The translations under genes were made by a program, and so were the position numbers. 64,000 nucleotides of DNA from an uncultured Senegalimassilia sp. (GTDB lineage: Bacteria; Actinomycetota; Coriobacteriia; Coriobacteriales; Eggerthellaceae), in assembly GCA_934630815.1 (NCBI GenBank), contig CAKTWI010000001.1, positions 196,729 through 260,728 of the forward strand, given 5' to 3'. The notes beneath the pieces were generated by a model, which did no database searches, was not told the DNA's origin, and worked only from the letters and a program-made list of their open reading frames with translations. The stretch's first letter is position 1; each line of letters opens with the position of its first letter. Below, in pieces: positions 10,538 to 19,600 of this stretch.

Positions 10538-10825
10538 TTATTCGAAGACGCCGTACAGATCGTCGGCACGGAGGATGAGCAGGTCCTCGCCGTCGACCTT
10601 GATCTCCTGGCCGCCGAACTTGCCGTAGACGACCTTGTCGCCGACCTTCACGGGAACGGGAACCAGGTTGCCGTCCTTATCGGGCTTGCCAGCGCCGACT
10701 GCCAGAACGACGCCGCTCTGAGGCTTTTCCTTGGCCTCGGATGCGATGAACAGACCGGAAGCCGTGGTCTCCTCAGCTTCGTCGGCCTTCACGATAACGC
10801 GGTCGCCCAGGGGTTTCAGATTCAT
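10538..10825 (-). CDS. groES: Co-chaperonin GroES (10 kDa)
   Basis: The protein has 95 residues from MNLKPLGDRV. An upstream in-frame ATG (10846) lies before the AAGGAAGG ribosome site and is not used. The mobile loop region is EETTASGLFI and the C-terminal half has KVGDKVVYGKFGG and LLILRADDLYGV, all typical of GroES. It caps the GroEL ring. It is the first gene of the groES-groEL operon behind a CIRCE operator. Confidence 0.97.
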   Translation of the reverse strand: MNLKPLGDRVIVKADEAEETTASGLFIASEAKEKPQSGVVLAVGAGKPDKDGNLVPVPVKVGDKVVYGKFGGQEIKVDGEDLLILRADDLYGVFE

Positions 10826-10904
10826 AACGCTGCCTTCCTTTCGCATCGATTACGCGAGATTGGTTTCGCATACCCGTTATTTAACCACTCTGTCTTTCTG
10901 AGTG

Positions 10905-10931
10905 CTAGCACTCTTTGGTAACGAGTGCTAA
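10905..10931 (-). promoter_or_regulatory. CIRCE operator (HrcA binding site)
   Basis: An inverted repeat of 9 bp, 9-nt spacer and 9 bp: CTAGCACTC, then TTTGGTAAC, then GAGTGCTAA. It differs from the consensus TTAGCACTC/GAGTGCTAA in one base of the left arm. It lies between the promoter and groES, so heat-shock repression by HrcA is expected from the family. The hrcA gene is not in the window. Confidence 0.93.
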
Positions 10932-10942
10932 ACACATTGCCT

Positions 10943-10970
10943 ACTATAGCAGCCGACCGTCCGATTGCAA
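10943..10970 (-). promoter_or_regulatory. groESL promoter
   Basis: On the minus strand, TTGCAA (10965-10970) and TATAGT (10943-10948) are 16 bp apart. The CIRCE element lies just downstream, at the expected start of the transcript. Confidence 0.65.
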
Positions 10971-11031
10971 GTGGATTACGGTGATTTATAGCGTGCTCCG
11001 AAAAGTTCTTGTGCAAGCGCATAAGACAGAA

Positions 11032-11068
11032 GGAGCGCCGGCGGCCGATAGCCGCCGACGCTCCCCCT
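11032..11068 (-). terminator. Likely terminator after the NarL-type response regulator
   Basis: A 14-bp GC-rich stem with one G-T wobble (GGAGCGTCGGCGGC / GCCGCCGGCGCTCC, 5-nt loop) follows the response regulator stop. The U tract is short. Confidence 0.5.
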
Positions 11069-11080
11069 TTCGCCGGCTTT

Positions 11081-11875
11081 TTATGCCACGCCGGGCTTCA
11101 CCAAACCGCTCTCGTAGGCGCGCACCACCAGCTGCGCGCGGTCGTGCGCGTCGAGCTTGGCCATGATGCGCGCGAGGTGCGTTTTGACCGTTGCGGGGCT
11201 GATGAACAGGCGCTCGCCGATCTGGTCGTTGTTCAGGCCGCGCGCCACCAGCGTGAGGATCTCGCGCTCGCGTTCGGTCAGCTGGTCGATGCCGCGCGCC
11301 GCGGCGCCCGCGGGCACGCCCGGGCGCGCCGCCACGAACGTCTCGATGAGCCGGCGCGTGATGGACGGCTCGATAAGCGCCTCGCCCGCCGCCACCACGC
11401 GCACCGCCGACGCGATCTCATCGGGCTCGGCGTCTTTGAGAAGGAAGCCGCCGGCGCCCGCCGACAGCGCGTCGTAGACGTATTCGTCCAGGTCGAACGT
11501 GGTGAGGATGAGCACCTGCACGTCCGCGAGGGCGACGTTGGAGCGGATGGCGCGCGTGGCGTCGATGCCGTTGACGCGCGGCATGCGGATGTCCATGAGC
11601 ACCACGTCGGGACGCAGGCGCTCGGCAAGCTGCACCGCTTGCTCGCCGTCGCGCGCCTCGCCCACCACCTCGATGCCGTCATAGGACGACAAGATCATGC
11701 GGAAACCGCTGCGCACCAGGTCCTGGTCGTCGGCCACCAGAACGCGAACGGGACGCGGGGCGCCCGGGGCGCTTGCCGCCTGCGGGGAGGTGCCGGCCGG
11801 GCTTGCAGGGCTTGCCGGGTTGGCCGCCTGCAGGGACGCGCTTGCCACGCCTTCGCCGTTGAGCGTCTGTTCCAT
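11081..11875 (-). CDS. NarL/LuxR-family response regulator
   Basis: The protein has 264 residues. It starts with about 40 Ala/Pro/Ser-rich residues, then a receiver domain (VRVLVADDQDLVRSGF) with phospho-Asp in VVLMDIRMP and the conserved Thr and Lys (ILTTFD; FLLKDA). The C-terminus is a LuxR-type helix-turn-helix (LTEREREILTLVARGLNNDQ; SPATVKTHLARIMAKL). The partner kinase ends 3 nt upstream, so the pair is one operon. The signal and targets are unknown. The extended N-terminus is unusual; an internal start close to VRVLVADD is possible but has no ATG. Confidence 0.92.
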   Translation of the reverse strand: MEQTLNGEGVASASLQAANPASPASPAGTSPQAASAPGAPRPVRVLVADDQDLVRSGFRMILSSYDGIEVVGEARDGEQAVQLAERLRPDVVLMDIRMPRVNGIDATRAIRSNVALADVQVLILTTFDLDEYVYDALSAGAGGFLLKDAEPDEIASAVRVVAAGEALIEPSITRRLIETFVAARPGVPAGAAARGIDQLTEREREILTLVARGLNNDQIGERLFISPATVKTHLARIMAKLDAHDRAQLVVRAYESGLVKPGVA

Positions 11876-11878
11876 TCG

Positions 11879-13150
11879 CTATGCCTCCGTTCCGTGAAGC
11901 GGGATGCTCGCGCGCACGCAAAACCCGCCGTTTTCGCCATCGCCCGCCGAGAACGACCCGCCGAGCACGTGGACGCGCTCGGCCATGCCCGCCACGCCAT
12001 GGCCCGCGCCGTCGGCAGCCCTGGGCAGCTGGAGCGCCGCCATATCGGCCGGCTGCGCCGCCACGCCGCAGCCGGCGCCGTCGTCGATCACCGAGAGCGT
12101 TGCCGTGTCGCCCTCCACCGCAAACCGCAGCGACACGCGCTGCGCCCGCGCATGCCGCACCGCGTTCGTGCACGCCTCGCGCGCCACGGTGAACAGCGCC
12201 ATGTCGATATGCGCGGGCACGCGGGTTCGATCGTACGCCGCCATGTCGAGCTCGACGTCCAGACCGGCGCCGCGCAGATACGACTCCAGCTCGTCCACCT
12301 GGTTCGTGCCGGCGGCGGGCATGGTCTCGGCCGCGTCGTCGCCGTGGCGCAGCACGCCGATCATCGAGCGGATGTCGTCGAGCGCGGCCTTCGCCGTGGC
12401 ACGGGCCGTGGACACCGCCTCCTTCGCCATCTGGGGATCGCGCTCCACCAGCCGCTCGGCCGCGGCAAGCTGGATGCTCACCGCCGAGAGCGAGTGCGCC
12501 GTGATGTCGTGCACCTCGCGTGCGATGTGCACGCGCTCCTCCTCCACACGGCGGGCGGCCTCCTCCTCGCGCGTGCGCTCGGCCTCGACCGCGCGCTGCT
12601 CCACCGCGTGCACGTACGCCACGTGCGTGCGATAGGCGTAGCCGGCGAGCACCGCCGCCACCATGAGCACAATGTTCTGGAAGCGCGTGAAGAACACCAT
12701 GCTGGCGGCCTGCATGGGCGTGCCGGCGAACAGCAGCGACAGCACCGCCGCCGCACCGCACGCGACGCCGGGCACGGTACCGCATTCGGCGGCCACGGTG
12801 TAGAGCGCCACCAGCGGCCCGACCACCGTCATAGAGAAGCCCGAGAACCTGACCTGCAGGCCCAGGAAGATGACCAGGCACGCGGCGAACACGGGCAGCG
12901 GGAAGCGGCGGCGCAGCACGAGCGGCACCACCGTCATGCCCAGGCCCACGAACACCTGCAGGTCGGGCACCACGTTGACCACGCCGAGATATTGGCGAAG
13001 CGCCAGGTCGGGAATGATGATCGACGACGCGGTGAGCATAAGCTGCAGGCAGCCTACGGCGAACGCCGCCAGCGCCACCGCGGCGTCGACCAGCCAGTCA
13101 CGCGCCGTCATGTCGCGATATGTCATAAGAAGGTTATCCATGCCGTCCAT
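11879..13150 (-). CDS. HisKA_3-type sensor histidine kinase
   Basis: I place the start near the ATG at 13150 (alternatives 13141 and 13126), because the frame further upstream runs through the non-coding repeat at 13238-13493. The protein has about 423 residues. Five or six transmembrane helices occupy the first 190 residues (AAVALAAFAVGCLQLMLTASS and others), so the signal is probably membrane or intramembrane. The dimerisation box holds the phospho-His in IAREVHDITAHSLSAVSIQL, and the ATPase domain has CTNAVRHARA and GHGVAGMAERV. It feeds the response regulator immediately downstream. Confidence 0.88.
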   Translation of the reverse strand: MDGMDNLLMTYRDMTARDWLVDAAVALAAFAVGCLQLMLTASSIIIPDLALRQYLGVVNVVPDLQVFVGLGMTVVPLVLRRRFPLPVFAACLVIFLGLQVRFSGFSMTVVGPLVALYTVAAECGTVPGVACGAAAVLSLLFAGTPMQAASMVFFTRFQNIVLMVAAVLAGYAYRTHVAYVHAVEQRAVEAERTREEEAARRVEEERVHIAREVHDITAHSLSAVSIQLAAAERLVERDPQMAKEAVSTARATAKAALDDIRSMIGVLRHGDDAAETMPAAGTNQVDELESYLRGAGLDVELDMAAYDRTRVPAHIDMALFTVAREACTNAVRHARAQRVSLRFAVEGDTATLSVIDDGAGCGVAAQPADMAALQLPRAADGAGHGVAGMAERVHVLGGSFSAGDGENGGFCVRASIPLHGTEA

Positions 13151-13237
13151 GGTATCCCGAGCGCGCCGAGCGCGCCATACGCCGCCCGGGGTAATCACGC
13201 GGACGGGGGGGCACGAGCCGGGGCGCGGGAAATCTCG

Positions 13238-13493
13238 AGTTCTGGGCGATTTCGAACGATTTCGAAGCATAACGGATCCGCGCCTCGAAGTTCTGGGCGG
13301 TTTTGGAGGAGATGGGACCCTCGGCGCGAACGCTGACCTGGGGTTATGCCGAGAGGCGGCCCAAATCAGTCCTTGAAACCGCCCAGAACTCCGAGAGCAT
13401 GTCAATTTTGAGGCCGAAAAGCTGCGAAACAGCCCAGAACCGGGGGGTCGGGGCAAAACGCCGCGGCTCGATGCAGCGAACCGCCCAGAACCC
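13238..13493. repeat. Long interspersed repeat, copy A
   Basis: This stretch has four CTGGGCGG/CCGCCCAG-type motifs (13241, 13293, about 13380 and 13481) and the core CTGACCTGGGG at 13333-13343. Its right part (13376-13440) matches copies B and C: AACCGCCCAGAAC, then a TGTCAA run, a GAGGCCGAAAA stretch and CCCAGAACCGGGG. A reversed version of that module lies on the left, so the copy looks near-symmetric. No credible gene lies here. It separates the histidine kinase from the FAD oxidoreductase. Confidence 0.75.
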
Positions 13494-13529
13494 TGGGACT
13501 ATGACGGGCATGCAAGCACGAGTGCGCGG

Positions 13530-15008
13530 CTACGCCGCTCCCAGGTCCTCGGTCACGGCTTTGCCGGCGAGGATACCGAAGGCTCCGTTGGTGGTCAGGC
13601 TCTCGCCGCCGCCTTGCGCGGCGGCGCCGCAGCAGTACACGCCCGCGATGGCCTTGCCGTTGGCGTCGAGCAGACGTCCGCCGCCATCCACCACCGCGCC
13701 GCCGCGCGTGCGGAAGCGCACGGGGAACTGCTTGAGCGCGTAATACGGCGGCTTGAGGTTCTCAAGGAACTGCTTGCGCCCGAAATCGGAATCCTTGCCG
13801 GACTCCACCATGCTGGAGAAGCGGTCGACGGTCTTGCCCAGCACGTCCTCGGACACGCCCATGCCCGACGCCAGCTGCTCCACCGTGTCGCACGGCCCAA
13901 CCAGGCGCGATGCGTGCTTCGCCGTCACCTGGGCCGCGCTGCGCGCCTGCCCGCTCTCCGAGATGCTGCTATCGAAGATGGTCCAGAAATACCCGCGCTC
14001 CTGAGTGAAGCACGTTGCGCACAGGTCGCGCATGTAGTCCTCGTTGCCGAAGCGGTTGCCCTGCGCGTCCACCACGATGGTTGGCGCGAACATGCCCCAC
14101 GCAGCCGCCTGCGGAAGGTCGCTGATCACCGAAGGGGTCACGCTCATGTCGCTGAGCTGCGCGCCGAGCGCCTGGCACAGCTTGTGGCCCTCCCCCATGG
14201 ACGCGGCGGTGTAGCAGCCGATGCGCTCCCACGCGGACAGATACTCGCGCACGAGCGACTGGTTGCTGGCGAACCCGCCCGTGGCCACCACCACGGCGCG
14301 CGCATGCACGTCGACCACGCCGGACTGGTCCTTCTTGCTGGTGGAGAAACGCACGCCGCATACCTTGCCCGACTCGTCCAGGATGAACCCGGTGGCGCGA
14401 TAGCCGGTGGAGAACTGCACGCCCTTCGCCGCCAGCTTGTCGCGCAGCGGCATCATGAGGCTCTCCGTGTCGCCGATGCCGTTTTTCGGGAGCACGCGGC
14501 GGCGGTTCGCCTCGTTGGCGGAATAGCTGGCGGGGTCGGCGAACTGCGCGCCGTACGAGCTTTTCATGCGGTCGACCCACTCGGGCGCCGCGTAGAACAG
14601 GCGCTTCGCGAATTCAAGATCGGTCACGCCGGCGCTCTTCAGAGCCTCCTTGCGCTCGGGCCACACGTCGTCGCAGGTCTCGGTGATGCCCGCGTCCTTC
14701 TGCAGCTGGCTGCCGCACACCTCCATGACGGCGTTGGACTCGTAGCTTTCGCCGCCCAGCACGTCGAGCTTCTCGGCCACCATGACCGACAACCCCGCCT
14801 CGGAGGGGTCCATGGCCGCCGAAAGACCCGCCATGCCGCTGCCCAGGATGAGCACGTCCACCGATGCGGAGAACGACACCTGGGGCTGGCCGAGCACGCC
14901 CGTCCCCTCGACCGAAGGGACCACGGCGGAGCTGCACGACGACAGCAGGGGCACGGCGGCGAAGGCGGCGCTGGCACCGACCAGCTTGAAGAAATCGCGG
15001 CGTTTCAT
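13530..15008 (-). CDS. Tat-exported FAD-dependent oxidoreductase (fumarate reductase flavoprotein-like)
   Basis: The protein has 492 residues from MKRRDFFKLVG; the AAAGAG site fits this ATG better than the one 9 nt upstream. It opens with a twin-arginine motif (RRDFFK) and a possible lipobox (LLSSCSS). The FAD-binding Rossmann start is VDVLILGSGMAGLSAAMDPS, and the domain closes with GVYCCGAAAQGGGESLTTNGAFGILAG. The middle holds the reductase-type segment VRFRTRGGAVVDGGGRLLD. Such proteins are numerous in Eggerthellaceae and reduce diverse organic acceptors outside the membrane. The acceptor here is unknown, and the electron donor (often a c-type cytochrome) is not adjacent. Confidence 0.9.
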   Translation of the reverse strand: MKRRDFFKLVGASAAFAAVPLLSSCSSAVVPSVEGTGVLGQPQVSFSASVDVLILGSGMAGLSAAMDPSEAGLSVMVAEKLDVLGGESYESNAVMEVCGSQLQKDAGITETCDDVWPERKEALKSAGVTDLEFAKRLFYAAPEWVDRMKSSYGAQFADPASYSANEANRRRVLPKNGIGDTESLMMPLRDKLAAKGVQFSTGYRATGFILDESGKVCGVRFSTSKKDQSGVVDVHARAVVVATGGFASNQSLVREYLSAWERIGCYTAASMGEGHKLCQALGAQLSDMSVTPSVISDLPQAAAWGMFAPTIVVDAQGNRFGNEDYMRDLCATCFTQERGYFWTIFDSSISESGQARSAAQVTAKHASRLVGPCDTVEQLASGMGVSEDVLGKTVDRFSSMVESGKDSDFGRKQFLENLKPPYYALKQFPVRFRTRGGAVVDGGGRLLDANGKAIAGVYCCGAAAQGGGESLTTNGAFGILAGKAVTEDLGAA

Positions 15009-15305
15009 GTAGGGCATGCTCTTTCACTAGATGGCGAAGGGACGGCGCCCGCCGCCGTGCAACCGGCAGTGGGCACCGTCCCCCATTTCGATATCGCAGC
15101 CATGGTAACGCACGCGCCCCGCGCGCGGCCGGCGGTTCGGCGCGCGTCACATCTTCTCGATATGCGGGGCGCCAGCGGACGCGCGACAGCCGGCGGAAGT
15201 TGCTGCACCGCGGCGCCTTTTCGCCAGCGCACCCGAGGGACGCCGGCAAAAGCGAAGCCGCCGCGCCGTTTCCCCACTTGCCGGCGGAGCGCCGCGGGCG
15301 CTTCC
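15009..15305. other. Intergenic gap between nadE and the FAD oxidoreductase
   Basis: About 300 bp of GC-rich sequence. I see no gene, repeat or clear terminator in it. Confidence 0.5.
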
Positions 15306-16124
15306 CTATTCGTAGAACTTGGTGTCGGGATACGGCGGCTCGAGGGCTCGCTTGAAGGCCTGCGAGCGCACCTTCGCCAGCACGCGCTCGACGTCGGCGC
15401 GGTTGAAGCCGGCTTCCACCAGGCCGTCCTCGCTGACGCCGTGCTCGAAATGCGCGATGAGCATGCGATCGAGCGTGGGGTAGTCGATGCCCATGGACTT
15501 CTCGTCCTCCTGACCGGGCGCCAGCTCGGCGCTGGGCGGCTTGACCAGCACGTGCTCGGGGATGGGCGGCACCTGGCCGTCGCGCTCGGCGCGCTCGTTG
15601 CGCCAGCGCGCAACGGCGTACACGTCGGTCTTGTACAGGCCGCCGATGGGCGCGAACGCGCCGGCCGTGTCGCCGTAGAGCGTGGAGTAGCCCATCATGG
15701 ACTCGCTGCGGTTGCCCGTGTTCACGAGCATCCAGTCGTTGGCGTTGGAAAGCGCCATGAGCACCACGGTGCGGCAGCGCGCCTGCGTATTCTCCGACGC
15801 CGTGCCCGAAAGCTTGCCGCAGCCCGAGCGGCGCAGCACCGCCTCGAACGCCTCGAACGGCTCGCAGATGGACACGACGTGCGTCTCGATGCCCAGGTTG
15901 TCCGCCAGCTCGCGGGCGTCGTCCAGGGAATGCTCCGTGGAATAGGGGCCGGGAAGCATGACGCCGTGCACGTGGTCGGGGCCGAACACGTCGGCGCACA
16001 TGACGGCGATGACGCTTGAGTCTATGCCGCCGGAAAGCCCCACCACCATGTCGGTGAAGCCGGCCCCCTCCGCATAGGCTCGCAGCGCGTCCGCGCACGC
16101 CTTGTACATATCGTTCGCTCGCAT
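15306..16124 (-). CDS. nadE: NAD+ synthetase, ammonia-dependent type
   Basis: The protein has 272 residues, the size of the single-domain NH3-dependent enzyme with no nitrilase domain. The ATP pyrophosphatase P-loop SGGIDSS is at 31-37. Later motifs include LVNTGNRSESMMGYSTLYGD and the segment KPPSAELAPGQEDEKSMG, both typical of NadE. It makes NAD+ from nicotinate adenine dinucleotide, ATP and ammonia in the cytoplasm. It stands alone on the minus strand, about 300 bp before the FAD oxidoreductase start. Confidence 0.95.
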   Translation of the reverse strand: MRANDMYKACADALRAYAEGAGFTDMVVGLSGGIDSSVIAVMCADVFGPDHVHGVMLPGPYSTEHSLDDARELADNLGIETHVVSICEPFEAFEAVLRRSGCGKLSGTASENTQARCRTVVLMALSNANDWMLVNTGNRSESMMGYSTLYGDTAGAFAPIGGLYKTDVYAVARWRNERAERDGQVPPIPEHVLVKPPSAELAPGQEDEKSMGIDYPTLDRMLIAHFEHGVSEDGLVEAGFNRADVERVLAKVRSQAFKRALEPPYPDTKFYE

Positions 16125-16285
16125 AAAGCTGTCCTTTCAGCACAAGCGGGATTCCTTCGGATACGAGTATGCCCAAGCAGTGTTTCCATGTGATTGCCAG
16201 CACGCAACAGCTTGGCAACCGGTCGAAACGCGCGACCAGCGAACCCGAGACGGCGGGAAGGCGGGCATCCCACGGGCCGCGAAAC

Positions 16286-16466
16286 GTGAACAGGGGACGA
16301 ACGTGAACAGGGGACGGAGGTGTGTTCAGGTGAACAGGGGACGTGAACAGGGGACGGAGGTGTGTTCAGGTGAACAGGGGACGTGAACAGGGGACGGAGG
16401 TGTGTTCACGGTTGACCTTCGTGCTTCTGGCGACGAATCGTGAACACACCTCCGTCCCCTGTTCAC
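16286..16466. repeat. 40-bp tandem repeat with inverted arm (REP-like)
   Basis: A 40-bp unit starts at 16303, 16343 and 16383 (two full, one partial). It contains GAACAGGGGACGGAGGTG followed by TGTTCA. A partial copy lies just upstream (16286). An inverted copy (GAACACACCTCCGTCCCC, then TGTTCAC) at 16440-16466 makes the end of the array palindromic. The same motif recurs as a simple inverted pair at 29166-29250. Confidence 0.85.
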
Positions 16467-16482
16467 CCTCCCTGCACGCAAA

Positions 16483-16514
16483 AAGCGGCGCGCCCCGGAG
16501 GACGCGCCGCTTCT
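16483..16514 (-). terminator. Terminator downstream of the Cna-B surface protein
   Basis: A 10-bp stem (AAGCGGCGCG / CGCGCCGCTT) with a 10-nt loop ends in TTTTT on the minus strand. It lies about 130 nt past the stop at 16646. Confidence 0.7.
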
Positions 16515-16645
16515 CGACATCTTACTTGCCGGCAATCCACGCCAGCCGTCGGCGTTCCGCACTTTGCCAGCCAGTCACACCAGCCGCCGGCGTTCTGCGC
16601 CTTGCCGGCCCGCTGCTGCCGCCTAAGACCCGCCGATCCCGGCCG

Positions 16646-19600
16646 TTAACGCTTGCGGCGCTTTGCTGCTGCGATGCCGGCGATCGCCGCTGCTGCCAGG
16701 GCGAGCACGGCTACGACGGCCAGCGGCGCCATGGGCATCTGATCGCCCGTTTGCGAAAGCTTGCCCGCCGTCTTGCCTGCGGTCTTGCCCTCCTCGCGCT
16801 GGACCTGCTTCTTCTCCACGATCTCCTTGTTCGTGTAGTCCACCAGGGTCAGCTGGCTGCCGGAGGCGTAGGAGTTCAGGATGTTCTCGCCCCATGCGCC
16901 ATCGATGAGCTGGACGGCGCCGCACTCGTCGAGCATGAACGTGACGTCGCCGGCCTTCGCGAAGCCCTCGGGCACCTCGGCCTCGTAGAGCACGTAGGGC
17001 GTGTTGGCCTTCAGGCCCGTGAGCACCTGGCCTGCGCCGGTGCTGACCCACTCCTTGATGGGGTCGGTGCCATCGGCCAGGCGCACGCCCAGCTTCGCGC
17101 CGGCCAGGCCGGTGCGCGCGGAGTTCACCTTCGCGACGGTCATCTCGAGGGCCGTGTCGGTAACGGGCTTGGCGCCATCGCCGAACTCGATGACGGTGCC
17201 GGCATCGTAGAGCTTGCCCTTGCTGCCATCAGCGTACACCAGCTGATACTTGCTCTCAGCGCCCTTCCCCACGCGGTCGATATGGAAGTGCTGCGTGGGC
17301 GTATCCGAGAGCGCATAGCCCTGCGGCGCGGAGATCTCGGCGAACCAGTAGTCGACGCCCTCCGAGATGACCTCGGCGCTGCCGGCGCCCGTCAGGAAGG
17401 TCATGCGGCCGTCCTTGTCGCTGGTCGCCTTCGCCACCAGCACGTCGCCGGAATCGCTTGCACGATACAGCCCGTAGACCGCGCCCGGCAGCGCCTTGCC
17501 TGCATCAGCCGCATCGACCTTCGTCAGGCCCAGCTGAATGGGCTTGACGTGGTTGGTGATGGTGGGATGCACGACCGAATCGCCCATCGCGTCGATCGAC
17601 GTGCCCACCGTGTCGTCCTTGTCCTTGTAGCGCACGTAATGCATGTCGGTCGCCTTCAGAGCGCCGTCGACCTCATCCACGGTCACCACGAACTCGATGC
17701 GCTCGGTGGAGTACTCGACCGTCGGGTCGGCACTTCCCGGAAGCTCTTGCACCATATAGGTGAACGTTCCCGTATTCGTGAACCTCAGGCAGGAAGGCTC
17801 CATACCCGGCGCCGCCTGGTTGTTCGCGGCGTCGAAGTCGATCATGCCCAGCGCATCGTTGGCTGCCTGGGACACGACGGCGCCCGTCGCCTTATCGATC
17901 AGCTGGAAGGTGAACTCACCGCTTTGCAGCGCGCGTCCCACCATCTCCTTCGTGATCTTCGGATCCACGTAGCACACCTTGTCGGCCTCGGGAGCCGGTG
18001 CAGAGATGGAGCGCACCGAGTAGCCGCTCAGCGCGAACTCAGCTTCCTCGATCTCGTGCGTGTTGATCATCGTGAACGAATAGGCGCCGTCGCCGTTGTC
18101 GATACCGGACACCGCGGACGTGTAGCCCTCAGGAACCTCGGCCTCGCGCACGGTGTACTTGACGGCCTTGCCGTCGGCGTTGGCGGTCAGGCCCGTCCAA
18201 CCGGCGGCCCAGCCGCTCGACTCATCGAGCACCTTATCCTCGGCGCCTTCGACCGGCACCGTCTGCCCATCGGCGTTCACGTAGCACAGCTGCGCCGTCA
18301 CCGAAGCGGGACGCAGGCCGTCGACGTCATCCTGGTCATTCCAGACCTTCGACACGTTGATATCGACTGTCTTCAGCTCATGGGTATTGGTCAGCGTGAA
18401 GGAATAGGCGCCTTCCACCATGCCGCCGGAAACCGCTGCCGTATAGCCCTCGGGCACGTTCGCTTCCTGCACGATGTAGGAGACCTCGTTGCCGTCGGCA
18501 TCGCTTACCGCAAGGTCGTCCCAGGTAAACGCCCAGTTATTGGCCTCGGAAAGCTCAACCGACTTACCAGGAACCGCAACCTGGTTGCCCTGCGCGTCGA
18601 CCAGGTACAGCTGCGCCGTCACGGAATCCGGGCGCATGTTGTCGGCGTTGCCGCCATCGGCCCAGATCTTCGCCACGCTCACGCTCGTGCGCTTCTCGGC
18701 GGTGTTCGTAAGAGTGAACGAATAAGTGCCGTCGGCCGCCTTCGTCACGCCCGATGTGTAGCCGGCGGGCACGTCGGCCTCCTGCACGGAGTACTCCACG
18801 TCGCGGCCGGCGTCCTTCGCGGGCAGGTTATCCCAAGAGGCCGCCCAGCCATGAGTCTCATCGAGCGTTGCCGCGTAACCGGCCATGGCGCTCGCCTGAC
18901 CCGCCACCGTGCGATACAGCTGCGCGGTGACGGCCGGATGCACGCCGGACTGCGGATTACCCGCGGAATCCTTCCATTCCTTATGCACACTCACCGAAGT
19001 AGTCGCCGCGGTGTGCGCGTTCACCAGGGTGAAGCCGTCAGTGGCGCTGCCCATCACCGAGGAGGTATAGCCCTCGGGGACGTCGGCCTCCGCGACCGTG
19101 TACTCGATGGCCTTGCCGTTGGCGAAGATGGGCAGGTCGGTCCACTGATGGGCCCACGCGTTCTGGGCGCTCAGCTTCGCCTCGGCCACAACTTCGCCGT
19201 TAGCCAGCAGCTGCGCAGTCACCTCGGCGGGACGCAGGCCGTCCTGGTCGTTGCCGTCGTTCCAGATCTTCTTCACGCCGACGGCCGTGGTCTTGACCGC
19301 GTGCGTGTTGGTGATGGTGAAGCCGAAGGAAGCGTTGCCGGTCACGACGGAGGCGTAGCCCTCGGGGACATCAACCTCGGCGACCGTGTACTTGATGGTC
19401 TTGCCGTCGGCCAGCTTAGGCAGGTCGCCCCATGCATGCTTCCACTCGTTGGCGGCGCTCAGCTCGACGGGCTGGCCCGCTGCCTTGCCGTCGGCAAGCA
19501 GCTGGACCTTGACCGACGCGGGGCGCAGGCCGTCGGCGTTGTCGGCGTCGTCCCAGACCTTCTTCACGTTGAGGGCGGTCGACTCGATCTCGTGCTTGTT

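Noticed and set aside
16286..16411. CRISPR-like array
   Set aside because: The repeats are contiguous with an exact 40-bp period and have no variable spacers. No cas genes are near.
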